From: Conexibacter sp. SYSU D00693
Lineage (GTDB): Bacteria > Actinomycetota > Thermoleophilia > Solirubrobacterales > Solirubrobacteraceae
DNA length: 64,000 nucleotides
Reading direction: 5' to 3'
NCBI RefSeq assembly: GCF_017084525.1
Contig: NZ_CP070950.1
Location: forward strand, 930,001-994,000
Shown here: piece after piece, positions 1 to 7,905 of the stretch
Layout: the number at the start of each line of letters is the position of its first letter
Position numbering within the stretch: position 1 is the first letter of the stretch
The notes under the pieces: generated by a model
Told to the model about the DNA's origin: nothing
Databases searched by the model: none
The model's input: only the letters and a program-made list of their open reading frames with translations
Position numbers and translations under genes: made by a program

Positions 1-928
1 GCCGCCCGTCCGCGGTCAGGCGGCCGAGGTCGCCCGTGTGCAGGACGGGCCCGCTCCCCGGCGCCACCGTGAGGCCCCGGACCGTGATCTCGCCGTCGGC
101 CTCGAGGCCCACGCGGGTGCAGAACAGCGGGACGCCGAACGTGGTGACCTGGGAGGCGGCCTCGGTCAGCCCGTAGGTCGGGGCGACCCGGATGCCCGCG
201 GCGGTCGCGCGCTCGAGGAGGTGCCCGGCGATCGGTGCCCCGCCGAGCAGCGCGTGGCGCAGCGCGGGCGGGCGGTCCAGGCCGCCGTCGAGCAGGCGGG
301 CGAGGGTGGTGGGCACCACGCTGACCAGCGAGGCCCGGCCCGCCTGCAGCTCGTGGGCGACGCGCTCGGTGTCCCAGCGCTCGAGGATCGTGGCGGCCGT
401 GCCGTAGATCGCGCTGCGCACCAGGACGCTCAGGCCGCCCACGTGGGACGGCGGCAGGGCGCTGAGCCAGCGGTCGCCGGGCGCGACCCCGAGCAGCGCG
501 GCGGAGCCCAGCGCGCTGAACAGGAGGTTGCGGAAGGTGAGCTCCACGGGCTTGGGGCGCCCGGTGGAGCCGGAGGTCTGCAGCGCGACGGCGACCGCGT
601 CGAGGTCGTGCCGCGCGCCGGGCGGTACGGCCCGCGCGGGGTCGAGGAGGTCGACGGCGTCGACGACGACGTCGGCCGGCGGGCGCTCGTGGGGCTGCAG
701 GCGCAGGTCGTGGGGCACCGCGATCGCGCCCCGCAGCCAGGTCGCATGGAGGGCGACGGCGAAGTCCGTGCCGGGCGGCAGGGCGATCCCGACGCGGTCG
801 CCCGGTCCCGCGCCCTGGAGGTCGGCACGCCGGGCGCGGTCGAGCAGGGCGCCGGCGTCGAGCGCGTTGACGGCGGGCCCGTGGGGCCGCGTGCGCGCCG
901 CGCGCTCGAGCCAGGACTCCACCTGCAC
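1..928 (-). CDS. menE: o-succinylbenzoate-CoA ligase MenE (C-terminus off the left edge)
   Basis: The minus strand reads open from a GTG at 928 to the window edge, giving 309 residues. The protein is an acyl-adenylate-forming ligase. The AMP/phosphate-binding loop TSGSTGRPK lies near residues 118-126, and the motif PTYGLTEA, typical of the family, lies near residue 240. MenE activates o-succinylbenzoate with ATP and CoA for ring closure by MenB. The N-terminus is short compared with typical ANL enzymes. The C-terminal lobe with the catalytic lysine is outside the window. The assignment rests on the ANL motifs plus the divergent menB 24 bases away and the other men genes downstream. There is no Shine-Dalgarno sequence; a TACGTT box sits 7 bases before the GTG. 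A second in-frame GTG at 922 is possible. Confidence 0.88.
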   Translation of the reverse strand, partial: MQVESWLERAARTRPHGPAVNALDAGALLDRARRADLQGAGPGDRVGIALPPGTDFAVALHATWLRGAIAVPHDLRLQPHERPPADVVVDAVDLLDPARAVPPGARHDLDAVAVALQTSGSTGRPKPVELTFRNLLFSALGSAALLGVAPGDRWLSALPPSHVGGLSVLVRSAIYGTAATILERWDTERVAHELQAGRASLVSVVPTTLARLLDGGLDRPPALRHALLGGAPIAGHLLERATAAGIRVAPTYGLTEAASQVTTFGVPLFCTRVGLEADGEITVRGLTVAPGSGPVLHTGDLGRLTADGR

Positions 929-935
929 GGGGCCC

Positions 936-945
936 AACGTAGTGT
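936..945. promoter_or_regulatory. overlapping divergent -10 boxes for menE and menB
   Basis: Minus-strand TACGTT (941 to 936) ends 7 bases before the menE GTG. Plus-strand TAGTGT (940-945) ends 7 bases before the menB ATG. The two boxes share the TA pair at 940-941. With only 24 bases between the start codons, both mRNAs would begin at or next to the start codon. The promoter role is inferred from position and sequence only. Confidence 0.55.
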
Positions 946-952
946 GCGGCCC

Positions 953-1780
953 ATGGAGCAGGTCGACTGGCAGCGCGAGGGCGACTTCACCGACATCCGC
1001 TACGAGCTCAGCGGTGACGGGATCGCGAAGATCACGATCGACCGGCCCGAGGTCCGCAACGCGTTTCGCCCGCAGACGATCGTCGAGATCAGCGAGGCGC
1101 TCGAACGCGCCCGCGAGGACACCGAGGTCGGCGTCGTCGTCCTGACCGGCGAGGGGCCGCACGCGTTCTGCTCGGGCGGCGACCAGCGGGTGCGCGGCGA
1201 CACGGGCTACGTGCCGGAGGGCGCGAAGGTCGGCCGCTTCCACGTCACCGACCTCCACGTGCAGATGCGCCGGCTGCCCAAGCCGGTCGTCGCCTCGGTC
1301 GCGGGCTTCGCGGTGGGCGGCGGGCACGTCCTGCACCTCGTGTGCGACCTCACGATCGCCGCCGACAACGCGATCTTCGGGCAGACCGGACCGAAGGTCG
1401 GCTCCTTCGACGGCGGCTTCGGCGCGACGATCCTGCGCGACCTCGTCGGCCCGAAGAAGGCCAAGGAGATCTGGTTCCTGTGCCGGCAGTACACGGCGGC
1501 GCAGGCGCTCGAGATGGGGCTGGTGAACACCGTGGTCGCGCTCGACGAGCTCGAGGCCGAGACCGTGCGGTGGTGTCGCGAGATGCTGCAGCTCTCCCCC
1601 TTCGCGCTGCGCCTGCTCAAGGCGAGCTTCAACGCCTCGGAGGACGGCTACGCCGGCATCCAGCAGCTCGCGCACGACGCCAACCTCCTCTTCTACGCCT
1701 CCGAGGAGGCCAAGGAGGGCCGGGAGGCCTACAAGGAGAAGCGCACGCCGGACTTCTCGAAGTTCCCGAAGCGCCCGTAG
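953..1780 (+). CDS. menB: 1,4-dihydroxy-2-naphthoyl-CoA synthase MenB
   Basis: 275 aa, a normal length for MenB. It is a crotonase-fold enzyme that cyclises o-succinylbenzoyl-CoA to dihydroxynaphthoyl-CoA. Family signatures are FCSGGDQR (oxyanion-hole region), [13 protein letters not shown] in mid-protein, and a C-terminus ending in [11 protein letters not shown], close to MenB of other phyla. The ATG at 953 is chosen because the family N-terminus begins here; the frame stays open far upstream but only as antisense of menE. menA follows 5 bases after the stop, so the two genes are probably co-transcribed. Confidence 0.96.
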   Translation: MEQVDWQREGDFTDIRYELSGDGIAKITIDRPEVRNAFRPQTIVEISEALERAREDTEVGVVVLTGEGPHAFCSGGDQRVRGDTGYVPEGAKVGRFHVTDLHVQMRRLPKPVVASVAGFAVGGGHVLHLVCDLTIAADNAIFGQTGPKVGSFDGGFGATILRDLVGPKKAKEIWFLCRQYTAAQALEMGLVNTVVALDELEAETVRWCREMLQLSPFALRLLKASFNASEDGYAGIQQLAHDANLLFYASEEAKEGREAYKEKRTPDFSKFPKRP

Positions 1781-1785
1781 CTGCG

Positions 1786-2676
1786 ATGCCGCAGACCTCC
1801 CCCGTCCGCATCTGGGTCATGGCCGCGCGCCTGCGCACGCTGCCCGCGGCCGTCGCCCCCGTCCTCGTCGGCACCGCGCTGGCGATCTGGGACGACGAGT
1901 TCCGCGCCGGCGCGTTCGTCGCGGCGCTCCTCGGCGCGCTCTTCATCCAGGTCGGGACGAACCTCTCCAACGACTACTCCGACGCCCGGCGCGGCGCCGA
2001 CACCGAGGACCGCCTCGGGCCGGTGCGCGTGACGGCGGGCGGCCTCGTGCCGCCCCAGCGCGTCCTGCTGGCGACGTACCTCACCTTCGGCCTCGCGGTC
2101 CTCTGCGGCGTGTACCTCGTCGCGGTGGCGGGGCCGGTCGTCCTGGCCATCGGCGCGGCGTCGATCCTCGCGGGCGTGCTCTACACCGGCGGACCGCGGC
2201 CCTACGGCTACGAGGGCCTGGGCGAGGTCTTCGTCTTCTCGTTCTTCGGCGTCGTCGCGGTCTGCGGCACGTACTTCGTGCAGGCCGAGGAGCTGCGCTG
2301 GGAGGCCTTCGCGCTCTCGGTCCCGGTGGGCCTGCTGGCCAGCGCGATCCTCGTCGTCAACAACGTCCGCGACGCCGACACCGACAAGCGGGCGGGCAAG
2401 CGGACGCTGGCGGTCCGGCTCGGCCGCGACCGCGCCCGCGGCCTCTTCGCGGCGATGGTCTACCTCGCGTTCCCGCTGGCGCTCGTGCCGTGGGTCCTCG
2501 GGCCGCTGGACCCGACGGTCGCGCTGTGCTGGCTGGCGGTCCCGCTCGCCGCGCCGCTGGTGCGCACGGTGCGCAACCACGCCGACGGACCGACGCTGAA
2601 CGCCGCGCTGGCGAGGACCGGCGCCCTGCAGCTCGCGTTCTGCGTGCTGCTGAGCGCCGGGATCGTCCTCAGCTAG
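1786..2676 (+). CDS. menA: 1,4-dihydroxy-2-naphthoate polyprenyltransferase MenA
   Basis: 296-aa integral membrane prenyltransferase of the UbiA superfamily with about eight hydrophobic segments. It attaches the isoprenoid tail to dihydroxynaphthoate, giving demethylmenaquinone. The first aspartate-rich motif appears as NDYSDARRGAD near residue 62. The second appears as NNVRDADTDKRAGKRTLAVRLG near residues 187-208, and is characteristic of MenA. It starts five bases after the menB stop without a clear ribosome site, consistent with translational coupling. Its TAG stop overlaps the stop of the convergent LysR gene in a shared CTAG. Confidence 0.95.
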   Translation: MPQTSPVRIWVMAARLRTLPAAVAPVLVGTALAIWDDEFRAGAFVAALLGALFIQVGTNLSNDYSDARRGADTEDRLGPVRVTAGGLVPPQRVLLATYLTFGLAVLCGVYLVAVAGPVVLAIGAASILAGVLYTGGPRPYGYEGLGEVFVFSFFGVVAVCGTYFVQAEELRWEAFALSVPVGLLASAILVVNNVRDADTDKRAGKRTLAVRLGRDRARGLFAAMVYLAFPLALVPWVLGPLDPTVALCWLAVPLAAPLVRTVRNHADGPTLNAALARTGALQLAFCVLLSAGIVLS

Positions 2677-3593
2677 GCGACGCTGCGCAGCAGCGCCGGC
2701 GTGCTGGGCTGCGCCTCGCGCTCGAGGGCGAGCGCGAGGAACGCCTTGGCCGCCGGCGGCTGGCGGCGGCGGGCGCGCCAGACCAGGGCGACCGGCCAGG
2801 TGAGCGGCTCGGGACCGACCGGGCGCAGCGCGATGGCCGGTCCGGCCTGCTCGGCCGCGGAGCGCGGCATGACGGCGATGCCCATGCCCTTGGCGACGAG
2901 CGCGCGGACCGCGGCCATCTCGGTGCAGATGAAGGCGTTGCGGGGCTCGAGGCCCAGCGGCGCCATGGCGGCCTCCAGGCGGCGGCGCAGCGCGGAGTTC
3001 TCGCGGAAGGCGACGAGGTCCTCGCCGGCGAGCTCGGCGAGCGTGACGTGCTCCTTGGCGGCCAGCGGGTGCTGCGGCGGCAGCGCGACGACGAACTCCT
3101 CCTCGGAGAGCAGCGTCGCGGCGAAGTCGTCGCCGATGCGGTCGGGGTCGACCGCCGTGAAGATCGCGTCGAGGCCGTCGGAGCGCAGCTCGTCGAGGAG
3201 GTCCTCCTGCGTGCCCTCGACGAAGTGCACGGCCACGCCGGGGTGGCGGCTGCGGAACTCGGCGAGCGTGCTGAAGAGGTCGTAGAGCCCCGTCGGGTAC
3301 ATGCCGCCGAGGCGCAGCTCGCCCTTGACCAGGCCGCTGAGCTCGTCGAGCTCGGAGCGCAGGCCGTCGACCTCGGCGATGACGCGCTGGGCGTAGTCGA
3401 GGACCAGCCGGCCCTCGGCGGTCAGCTCGACCCGGCGCGAGGAGCGGCGGAAGACCTCGCAGCCCAGCTCCTGCTCGAGGCGGCTGACCTGCTGGCTGAC
3501 GGCGCTCTGCGCCAGGTGCAGCTCCTCACCGGCCTTCGTGAACGACCCGGTGCGAGCGACGGCGGCGATGGTCCTCAGGTGGCGGAGCTCCAT
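2673..3593 (-). CDS. LysR-family transcriptional regulator
   Basis: 306 aa. Residues 1-60 form the LysR winged helix-turn-helix (ELRHLRTIAAVARTGSFTKAGEEL, with QSAVSQQVSRLE as recognition helix), followed by a periplasmic-binding-like effector domain. It is transcribed divergently from menC, whose start lies 97 bases from its own, and convergently with menA. The position suggests control of menC or autoregulation, but the ligand cannot be read from the sequence. GAGGAT lies 10 bases before the ATG and is a weaker -10 candidate. Confidence 0.93.
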   Translation of the reverse strand: MELRHLRTIAAVARTGSFTKAGEELHLAQSAVSQQVSRLEQELGCEVFRRSSRRVELTAEGRLVLDYAQRVIAEVDGLRSELDELSGLVKGELRLGGMYPTGLYDLFSTLAEFRSRHPGVAVHFVEGTQEDLLDELRSDGLDAIFTAVDPDRIGDDFAATLLSEEEFVVALPPQHPLAAKEHVTLAELAGEDLVAFRENSALRRRLEAAMAPLGLEPRNAFICTEMAAVRALVAKGMGIAVMPRSAAEQAGPAIALRPVGPEPLTWPVALVWRARRRQPPAAKAFLALALEREAQPSTPALLRSVA

Positions 3594-3676
3594 GGCCCGA
3601 TCGATCCTCCCACCGTGCGGGGCAGAAGTCGAAGACGGGTTCCTGGGCGCAGCGATCAGCCCGGCTTATGGCTCCG

Positions 3677-3682
3677 TAGGCT
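3677..3682 (+). promoter_or_regulatory. -10 box of menC (TAGGCT)
   Basis: TAGGCT ends 8 bases before the menC GTG in the 97-base gap shared with the divergent LysR gene. No Shine-Dalgarno sequence precedes the GTG. Confidence 0.5.
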
Positions 3683-3690
3683 GGTGGCTC

Positions 3691-4722
3691 GTGGAGGTCA
3701 CGATCGAGCGGCAGTCGCTGGCGCTGCGGGCGCCGCTGCGCACGGCGTTCGGCGAGGTCCGCTCGCGCGACCTGCTGCTGCTGCGCGTGCGCGACGAGGA
3801 GGGCCTGGAGGGCGTCGGCGAGGCGGCGCCGCTCGAGGCCTACGACGGCGTGCCGTCCGCGGTGTGCGAGGCGGCCCTCGAGCGTCACGCCGAGGTGCTG
3901 CGCGCCTGGGACGGCGCGTGGGGCCCGGCGGTCGTGGAGGCGTGCCGCGAGGCCGCCGACCTCCCCCAGGCGCTGGCGGCGGTCGACCTGGCCCTCTGGG
4001 ACCGCGCCGGACGGCGGGCGGGCAAGCCGGTGGCGGGCGTCCTGGCCGAGGACGGGCAGGCGCCGGCCGTGCGCGTCAACGCGACGATCGGCGCGCAGGA
4101 CGCCGCCGGCGCGGCGGCCGAGGCGGCGACGGCGGCGCGGGCGGGCTTCCGCTGCGTGAAGGTCAAGGTCGGCGTCGGCGACGACGCGCGGCGCGTCGCG
4201 GCCGTGCGGGCGGCGGTCGGGCCGGAGGTCGCCCTGCGCCTGGACGCCAACGGCGCCTGGGAGGTCGACGAGGCGGTCCGCTGGATCGACGTGCTCTCGG
4301 CCGCGGGGCTCGAGCTCGTGGAGGAGCCGGTCCACGGCGTCGCGGCCTTGCGCGCGGTCCGCGAGCGCGTCCCCGTGCGCATCGCGATGGACGAGACGGC
4401 CGCCCAGGCGGGCGCGATCGGCTCGGGCGCGGCGGACGCCGTCGTGCTGAAGCTCGGGCGGGCGGGCGGCATCAGCGCGCTCCTGGCCCAGGCCGCCTAC
4501 GTCAAGGCGACGGGCGCCGACGTCCTGCTCGCCTCGACCTTCGACGGTCCGCGCGGGATCGCCGCCGCCGTCCACGTCGCGGCGGCCCTGGGGCTCGACG
4601 CCCCGTGCGGCCTGGCGACGCTCGGCCTCTTCGAGGACGCCTCGCTCGCCGACCTCCTCCCCGTCCGCGACGGCCAGATCGCCGTCCCGGGAGCGCCGGG
4701 CCTCGGCGTCGCTTGGCCGTGA
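3691..4722 (+). CDS. menC: o-succinylbenzoate synthase MenC
   Basis: 343 aa, enolase superfamily (muconate-lactonising subgroup). It dehydrates SHCHC to o-succinylbenzoate. The catalytic set is visible: KVKVG with the base lysine, metal ligands in LRLDANGAW, VEEPV and AMDET, and the second lysine in VLKLGRAGG. Related enzymes can be N-succinylamino-acid racemases or dipeptide epimerases; the men context favours OSBS. The GTG at 3691 is preferred because the protein homology starts there and a TAGGCT box lies 8 bases upstream, although the frame is open from 3538. The TGA stop lies inside a perfect palindrome. Confidence 0.93.
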   Translation: MEVTIERQSLALRAPLRTAFGEVRSRDLLLLRVRDEEGLEGVGEAAPLEAYDGVPSAVCEAALERHAEVLRAWDGAWGPAVVEACREAADLPQALAAVDLALWDRAGRRAGKPVAGVLAEDGQAPAVRVNATIGAQDAAGAAAEAATAARAGFRCVKVKVGVGDDARRVAAVRAAVGPEVALRLDANGAWEVDEAVRWIDVLSAAGLELVEEPVHGVAALRAVRERVPVRIAMDETAAQAGAIGSGAADAVVLKLGRAGGISALLAQAAYVKATGADVLLASTFDGPRGIAAAVHVAAALGLDAPCGLATLGLFEDASLADLLPVRDGQIAVPGAPGLGVAWP

Positions 4723-4745
4723 AAGGTGCCAGGCACCTTTCACGG
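4717..4745. repeat. 29-base perfect palindrome at the menC stop (family copy 1)
   Basis: Two 14-base arms, CCGTGAAAGGTGCC and GGCACCTTTCACGG, flank a single A. The menC stop TGA (4720-4722) lies in the left arm. The core GGTGCC-A-GGCACC is shared with copies at 4813 and 10271. It could fold as a hairpin in RNA from either strand, so a bidirectional terminator is possible, but no U-run follows. Confidence 0.85.
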
Positions 4746-4772
4746 GGATTCCCGACGGGCACGGGGCGCTCG

Positions 4773-4799
4773 GGTGAAAAGTACCTGGCACTTTCCACC
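4773..4799. repeat. imperfect copy of the GGTGCC palindrome (copy 2)
   Basis: Arms GGTGAAAAGTACC and GGCACTTTCCACC flank a single T and differ at two pairing positions. It lies between copies 1 and 3 in the gap between menC and the GH3-like gene, and looks like a diverged member of the same family. Confidence 0.7.
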
Positions 4800-4812
4800 G
4801 GCTTGCGCGTGC

Positions 4813-4837
4813 GTGAAAGGTGCCAGGCACCTTCCAC
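4813..4837. repeat. near-perfect copy of the GGTGCC palindrome (copy 3)
   Basis: Arms GTGAAAGGTGCC and GGCACCTTCCAC around one A, with one mismatch. It ends three bases before the stop of the minus-strand GH3-like gene, so the 118-base gap between two convergent genes is nearly filled by three palindromes. Confidence 0.8.
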
Positions 4838-4840
4838 CCT

Positions 4841-5941
4841 CTAGCGCGTCTTGAGGGCCGCTCGGAGGGCGAGGACGCGGCGGGCGCCGGCATCGAGGTC
4901 GGCCCGCGTGAGCGCGCCCTCGGCGACGGCGCGGCGCAGGCCCTCGGCCGCCCGGGCCGCGGTGCGGTAGTCCTTGGCGAAGAGCGGGAGGTCGACCCCG
5001 GCCTGGACCGCGAAGAACGCGAGCTGGGCCGGGCTGCCGTAGCGGGCCACGGCGGGCGTCTGGAGGTCGTCGGTGATCGCGACGACGTCGGGGAGGCGCA
5101 GGCGGGTGCGCAGCTCGTCGGTGACCCAGCGGCGGCTGAAGGCGGCCGGGCGCGGGTCGCGGGCCGGGTAGACCGCGGTCGAGAGCATGACCATCCTCAG
5201 GGCCTGGCGCTCGAGCTCGTAGGGCTTGAGGTCGCGCTCGCGCAGGGTGGCGAGCGGGGTCGTGATGCGGGCGGGCGCGTCGTCGGTGTTGACGGTCGCC
5301 GCGCCGAAGCCGGGGAAGTGCTTGAACGCCGCCTCGACGTTCGCGGCGCGCAGGCCGCCGGCGAACGCGCCGGCCAGGCGGGCGACGCTCGGGGCGTCGC
5401 CGGGGTAGGCGCGGCGCTCGCGGCGCATCGCGCTGCCGGGCCGGCCGACGTCGACGACCGGGGCGAGGTCGACGTTCACGCCGCCCCGCCGCAGCAGGCG
5501 CCCGGCGGTGACCCCGGCGGCGCGGGCCTGGGTCGCGGTGGTGGTCTGCGCGGCGGCCCGGTCGGGACCGCCGGGGAGGCGGCGGACCGGCCCGCCCTCG
5601 TGGTCGGCGAGCACGAGCAGGGGCGCGCGCAGGCCCGGCGGACGCGGGATGGCCTGGAGCCGGCGGGTCATCGCACGCACCCGGCCGACCGAGCGCACGT
5701 TGCGCCCGAAGAGGATCACGCCCGCCGCCTCGCCGCGGCGGATGCGCCGCTCGAGCGCCTTGGGCGGCGTCGTCCCCGCGAAGGGGAAGACGAAGCGCTG
5801 CCCGATCGCCTGGCGCAGCGAGAGCGCCACCGGTGCCTGAGCCTGGCGGGCGGTCGCGCGGTCGGCGTCGTCGCCTCCGCACGCGGCGGTCGAGCACCCG
5901 GCGGCGATCGTGGCGGCGATGGACAAGGCGGTGCGCAGCAC
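4841..5941 (-). CDS. GH3-family beta-N-acetylhexosaminidase-like lipoprotein with altered catalytic loop
   Basis: 366 aa starting with GTG. The N-terminus is a signal sequence with a lipobox-like IAAGC near residue 16, so a surface lipoprotein is likely. Family blocks are present: GVILFGRNV, LADHEGG, the KHFPG block near residue 210, and AITDDLQ carrying the nucleophile aspartate. The GH3/NagZ loop is normally KHFPGHGDT followed by DSH; here it is KHFPGFGAA followed by NTDD. The histidine of the catalytic His/Asp dyad is therefore missing at its usual place. The enzyme may use another residue, or may only bind peptidoglycan fragments. Confidence 0.8.
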   Translation of the reverse strand: MLRTALSIAATIAAGCSTAACGGDDADRATARQAQAPVALSLRQAIGQRFVFPFAGTTPPKALERRIRRGEAAGVILFGRNVRSVGRVRAMTRRLQAIPRPPGLRAPLLVLADHEGGPVRRLPGGPDRAAAQTTTATQARAAGVTAGRLLRRGGVNVDLAPVVDVGRPGSAMRRERRAYPGDAPSVARLAGAFAGGLRAANVEAAFKHFPGFGAATVNTDDAPARITTPLATLRERDLKPYELERQALRMVMLSTAVYPARDPRPAAFSRRWVTDELRTRLRLPDVVAITDDLQTPAVARYGSPAQLAFFAVQAGVDLPLFAKDYRTAARAAEGLRRAVAEGALTRADLDAGARRVLALRAALKTR

Positions 5942-5948
5942 GGGCGCC

Positions 5949-5954
5949 AGGCTA
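5949..5954 (-). promoter_or_regulatory. -10 box TAGCCT of the GH3-like gene, overlapping the upstream stop codon
   Basis: TAGCCT ends 7 bases before the GTG at 5941. Its first three bases are the TAG stop codon of the upstream LysR gene. Confidence 0.5.
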
Positions 5955-6863
5955 GGCGCTGGCCACGTCGCGCATCGCCTCGCGCAGCACGCGCACAGAC
6001 GGCCGCGCCTCGTCGGCGGCCCGGGTCGCGCAGAAGATCGTGCGCCCCACGTCGCCCTCGGCGATCGGCCGGACCGCCACCCGCGCCCGATCCTCCGGCT
6101 GGACGAAGGCGGGCAGGAGCGTCACGGCGTGGCCCTCCGCGACGAGGTCGAGCAGGACGGTCGCGTCGTTGGCGCGGTGGCGCAGGTCGGGCTCGAAGCC
6201 GCCGAGCTCGCGGCAGGCCCGCACGGTCATGGCGGCGTAGCCGGTCCCGGGCTGGCCGGTCGTCCACGGCTCGTCGCGCAGGTCGGCCAGCGCCACCCGC
6301 GCGGCCGGGTCCTCCCCGGCCAGCCGGTGGCCGGCCGGCAGGACGACGTGGACGGGGTCGCGCAGGAGGTCCTCGCGGTGGACGCCGGCGAGCCGCGGGC
6401 GCGGCTGGTGGTCCCACTCGTCGGCGAGGACGAGGTCGAAGTCCCCGAGGGCCAGCGCCGGCAGGGCGTCCTCGGGCTCGGCCTCGTGGACCTCCGCGCG
6501 CAGGGCCGGTGCGCGATCGCGCAGCAGCCCGAGCGCCGGGATGGCCAGGCGCTTGAAGACCGACTGGAAGGCGGCGATGCGCGCGCGGCCGACGGGCGCG
6601 CCGCCCGCCGCCGCGAGCTCGGCCTCAGCCAGGGCGGCGCGGTCGAGCAGCGCCTCGGCGTGGGCGACGAGGACCCGGGCGGCGTCGGTGAGGCGCACCC
6701 CGCGCCCCGCGCGCTCGACGAGCGGGACGCCGGCCTCGCGCTCGAGGACGGCGAGCTGCTGGGAGACCGCGGACGGGCTGTACTGCAGCGCGTCGGCGAC
6801 CGCGGTGACGGTCCCGCGCTCGGCGAGCTCGCGCAGCAGCCGCAGACGGCGGAGGTCGAGCAT
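5952..6863 (-). CDS. LysR-family transcriptional regulator
   Basis: 303 aa. The N-terminal winged helix-turn-helix (LDLRRLRLLRELAERGTVTAVADAL, recognition helix YSPSAVSQQLAVLE) is followed by a substrate-binding domain. It is divergent from the DMT permease gene (80-base gap), the usual arrangement for a LysR regulator and its target exporter. The frame is open upstream to 7007, but the family begins at MLDLRRL, so ATG 6863 is used. AAGGAT lies 9 bases upstream as a possible -10 box. Confidence 0.92.
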   Translation of the reverse strand: MLDLRRLRLLRELAERGTVTAVADALQYSPSAVSQQLAVLEREAGVPLVERAGRGVRLTDAARVLVAHAEALLDRAALAEAELAAAGGAPVGRARIAAFQSVFKRLAIPALGLLRDRAPALRAEVHEAEPEDALPALALGDFDLVLADEWDHQPRPRLAGVHREDLLRDPVHVVLPAGHRLAGEDPAARVALADLRDEPWTTGQPGTGYAAMTVRACRELGGFEPDLRHRANDATVLLDLVAEGHAVTLLPAFVQPEDRARVAVRPIAEGDVGRTIFCATRAADEARPSVRVLREAMRDVASA

Positions 6864-6893
6864 CGTGCAGCGATCCTTCCAGATGTCCTTCAC

Positions 6894-6905
6894 CAACGTG
6901 CGTTG
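6894..6905. promoter_or_regulatory. dyad CAACG-TG-CGTTG between LysR and DMT genes
   Basis: A five-base inverted repeat with a two-base spacer lies in the only intergenic gap between a LysR gene and its divergent neighbour. It is a candidate regulator site; it does not fit the classic T-N11-A box cleanly. Confidence 0.35.
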
Positions 6906-6942
6906 TTCCTGGACGGTCGTGTCGGGCAGGATCGTCGTCGTC

Positions 6943-7905
6943 GTGCGTGGTCCCGTCCTCTGCCTCCTCTCCGCCGTCGCCTTCGGGGCCATGGGCGTGT
7001 TCGGCAAGCTCGCCTACGACGAGGGCGCGACCGTCGGCACCCTGCTGTCGGTGCGCTTCGTGCTGGCGGCGGCGCTCTTCTGGCTGCTCGTCGCGGCCAC
7101 CGGCCGGATGGGCGCGGTGCGGTCCGCCCCGCGACGGGTCGTCCTCTTCGGCATCGGCCTCGGTGCCGTCGGCTACGCCCTGCAGGCGGGCGGCTTCTTC
7201 GCCGCGCTGGAACGCCTCGACGCCTCCCTGACGGCCCTGGTCCTCTACACGTACCCGACGCTGGTGACGGCGGGGGCGATCGTGCTCGGCCGCGAGCGCG
7301 CGAGCCGCCGGCGGGTCGGGGCGCTGCTGCTCGCGTCCACGGGCGTCGCGCTCGTGCTCCTCGGCGCGGGCAGCGGCCGCCTCGACCCGCTCGGCGTGGC
7401 CTTCGCGCTCGGCGCCGCCGCCGTCTACGCGACCTACATCCTCGTCTCCGACGGCGTCGTGGACGCCGTGGACCCGCTGGTGCTCAGCGCGTTCGTGGCG
7501 ACCGGCGCGGCCGTGACGCTCACCGGCGCCTCCCTGGTCGGCGGCGACTTCCGGCCCGGCGCGCTGACCGGCGCCGGCTGGGGCTGGATCGCGGGCATCG
7601 CCGTGGTCTCGACGGTCATCGCCATCAACCTCTTCTTCGCCGGCCTCGCGCAGGTCGGGCCTTCGGCGGCGGCGATCTTCTCGTCGCTGGAGCCGGTGAC
7701 GACGGTGGTGCTCGCGGCGCTCGCCTTCGGCGAGGCGCTCACCGCCGTCCAGCTCGGCGGCGGCGCGCTGGTGCTCAGCGCCGTCGTCCTGCTCAACCTG
7801 CGCCGGCGGCGAGCAGCCGTGCCAGCGGCTGGGGCGCCTCCCGTGGCAGCCCGTGCCCTGCTCCTGGGACGAGCACGAGCCGCGCGCGCGGCAGCGCGCG
7901 GCTGA
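6943..7905 (+). CDS. EamA/DMT-superfamily permease
   Basis: 320 aa with ten hydrophobic segments arranged as two EamA repeats (about residues 3-135 and 145-275). Such proteins export amino acids or other small metabolites; the substrate is not readable. The start GTG at 6943 begins the first membrane helix (VRGPVLCLLSAVAFG); GTG 6919 in the same frame is an alternative. The last 113 bases run antisense through the 3' end of menH, giving a soluble Arg/Ala-rich tail after residue 280. Control by the divergent LysR is likely. Confidence 0.88.
   Translation: MRGPVLCLLSAVAFGAMGVFGKLAYDEGATVGTLLSVRFVLAAALFWLLVAATGRMGAVRSAPRRVVLFGIGLGAVGYALQAGGFFAALERLDASLTALVLYTYPTLVTAGAIVLGRERASRRRVGALLLASTGVALVLLGAGSGRLDPLGVAFALGAAAVYATYILVSDGVVDAVDPLVLSAFVATGAAVTLTGASLVGGDFRPGALTGAGWGWIAGIAVVSTVIAINLFFAGLAQVGPSAAAIFSSLEPVTTVVLAALAFGEALTAVQLGGGALVLSAVVLLNLRRRRAAVPAAGAPPVAARALLLGRARAARAAARG

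Noticed and set aside
430-996. 188-aa minus-strand frame inside menE
   Set aside because: Ser/Arg/Pro-rich shadow; the true menE frame is open from 928 to the edge with acyl-adenylate-ligase motifs.
4820-6556. Long plus-strand frame (578 aa) across the GH3-like and LysR genes
   Set aside because: Composition is dominated by Arg/Gly/Ala/Pro repeats and it is antisense to two genes with clear family motifs. GC-rich codon bias opens such shadow frames.
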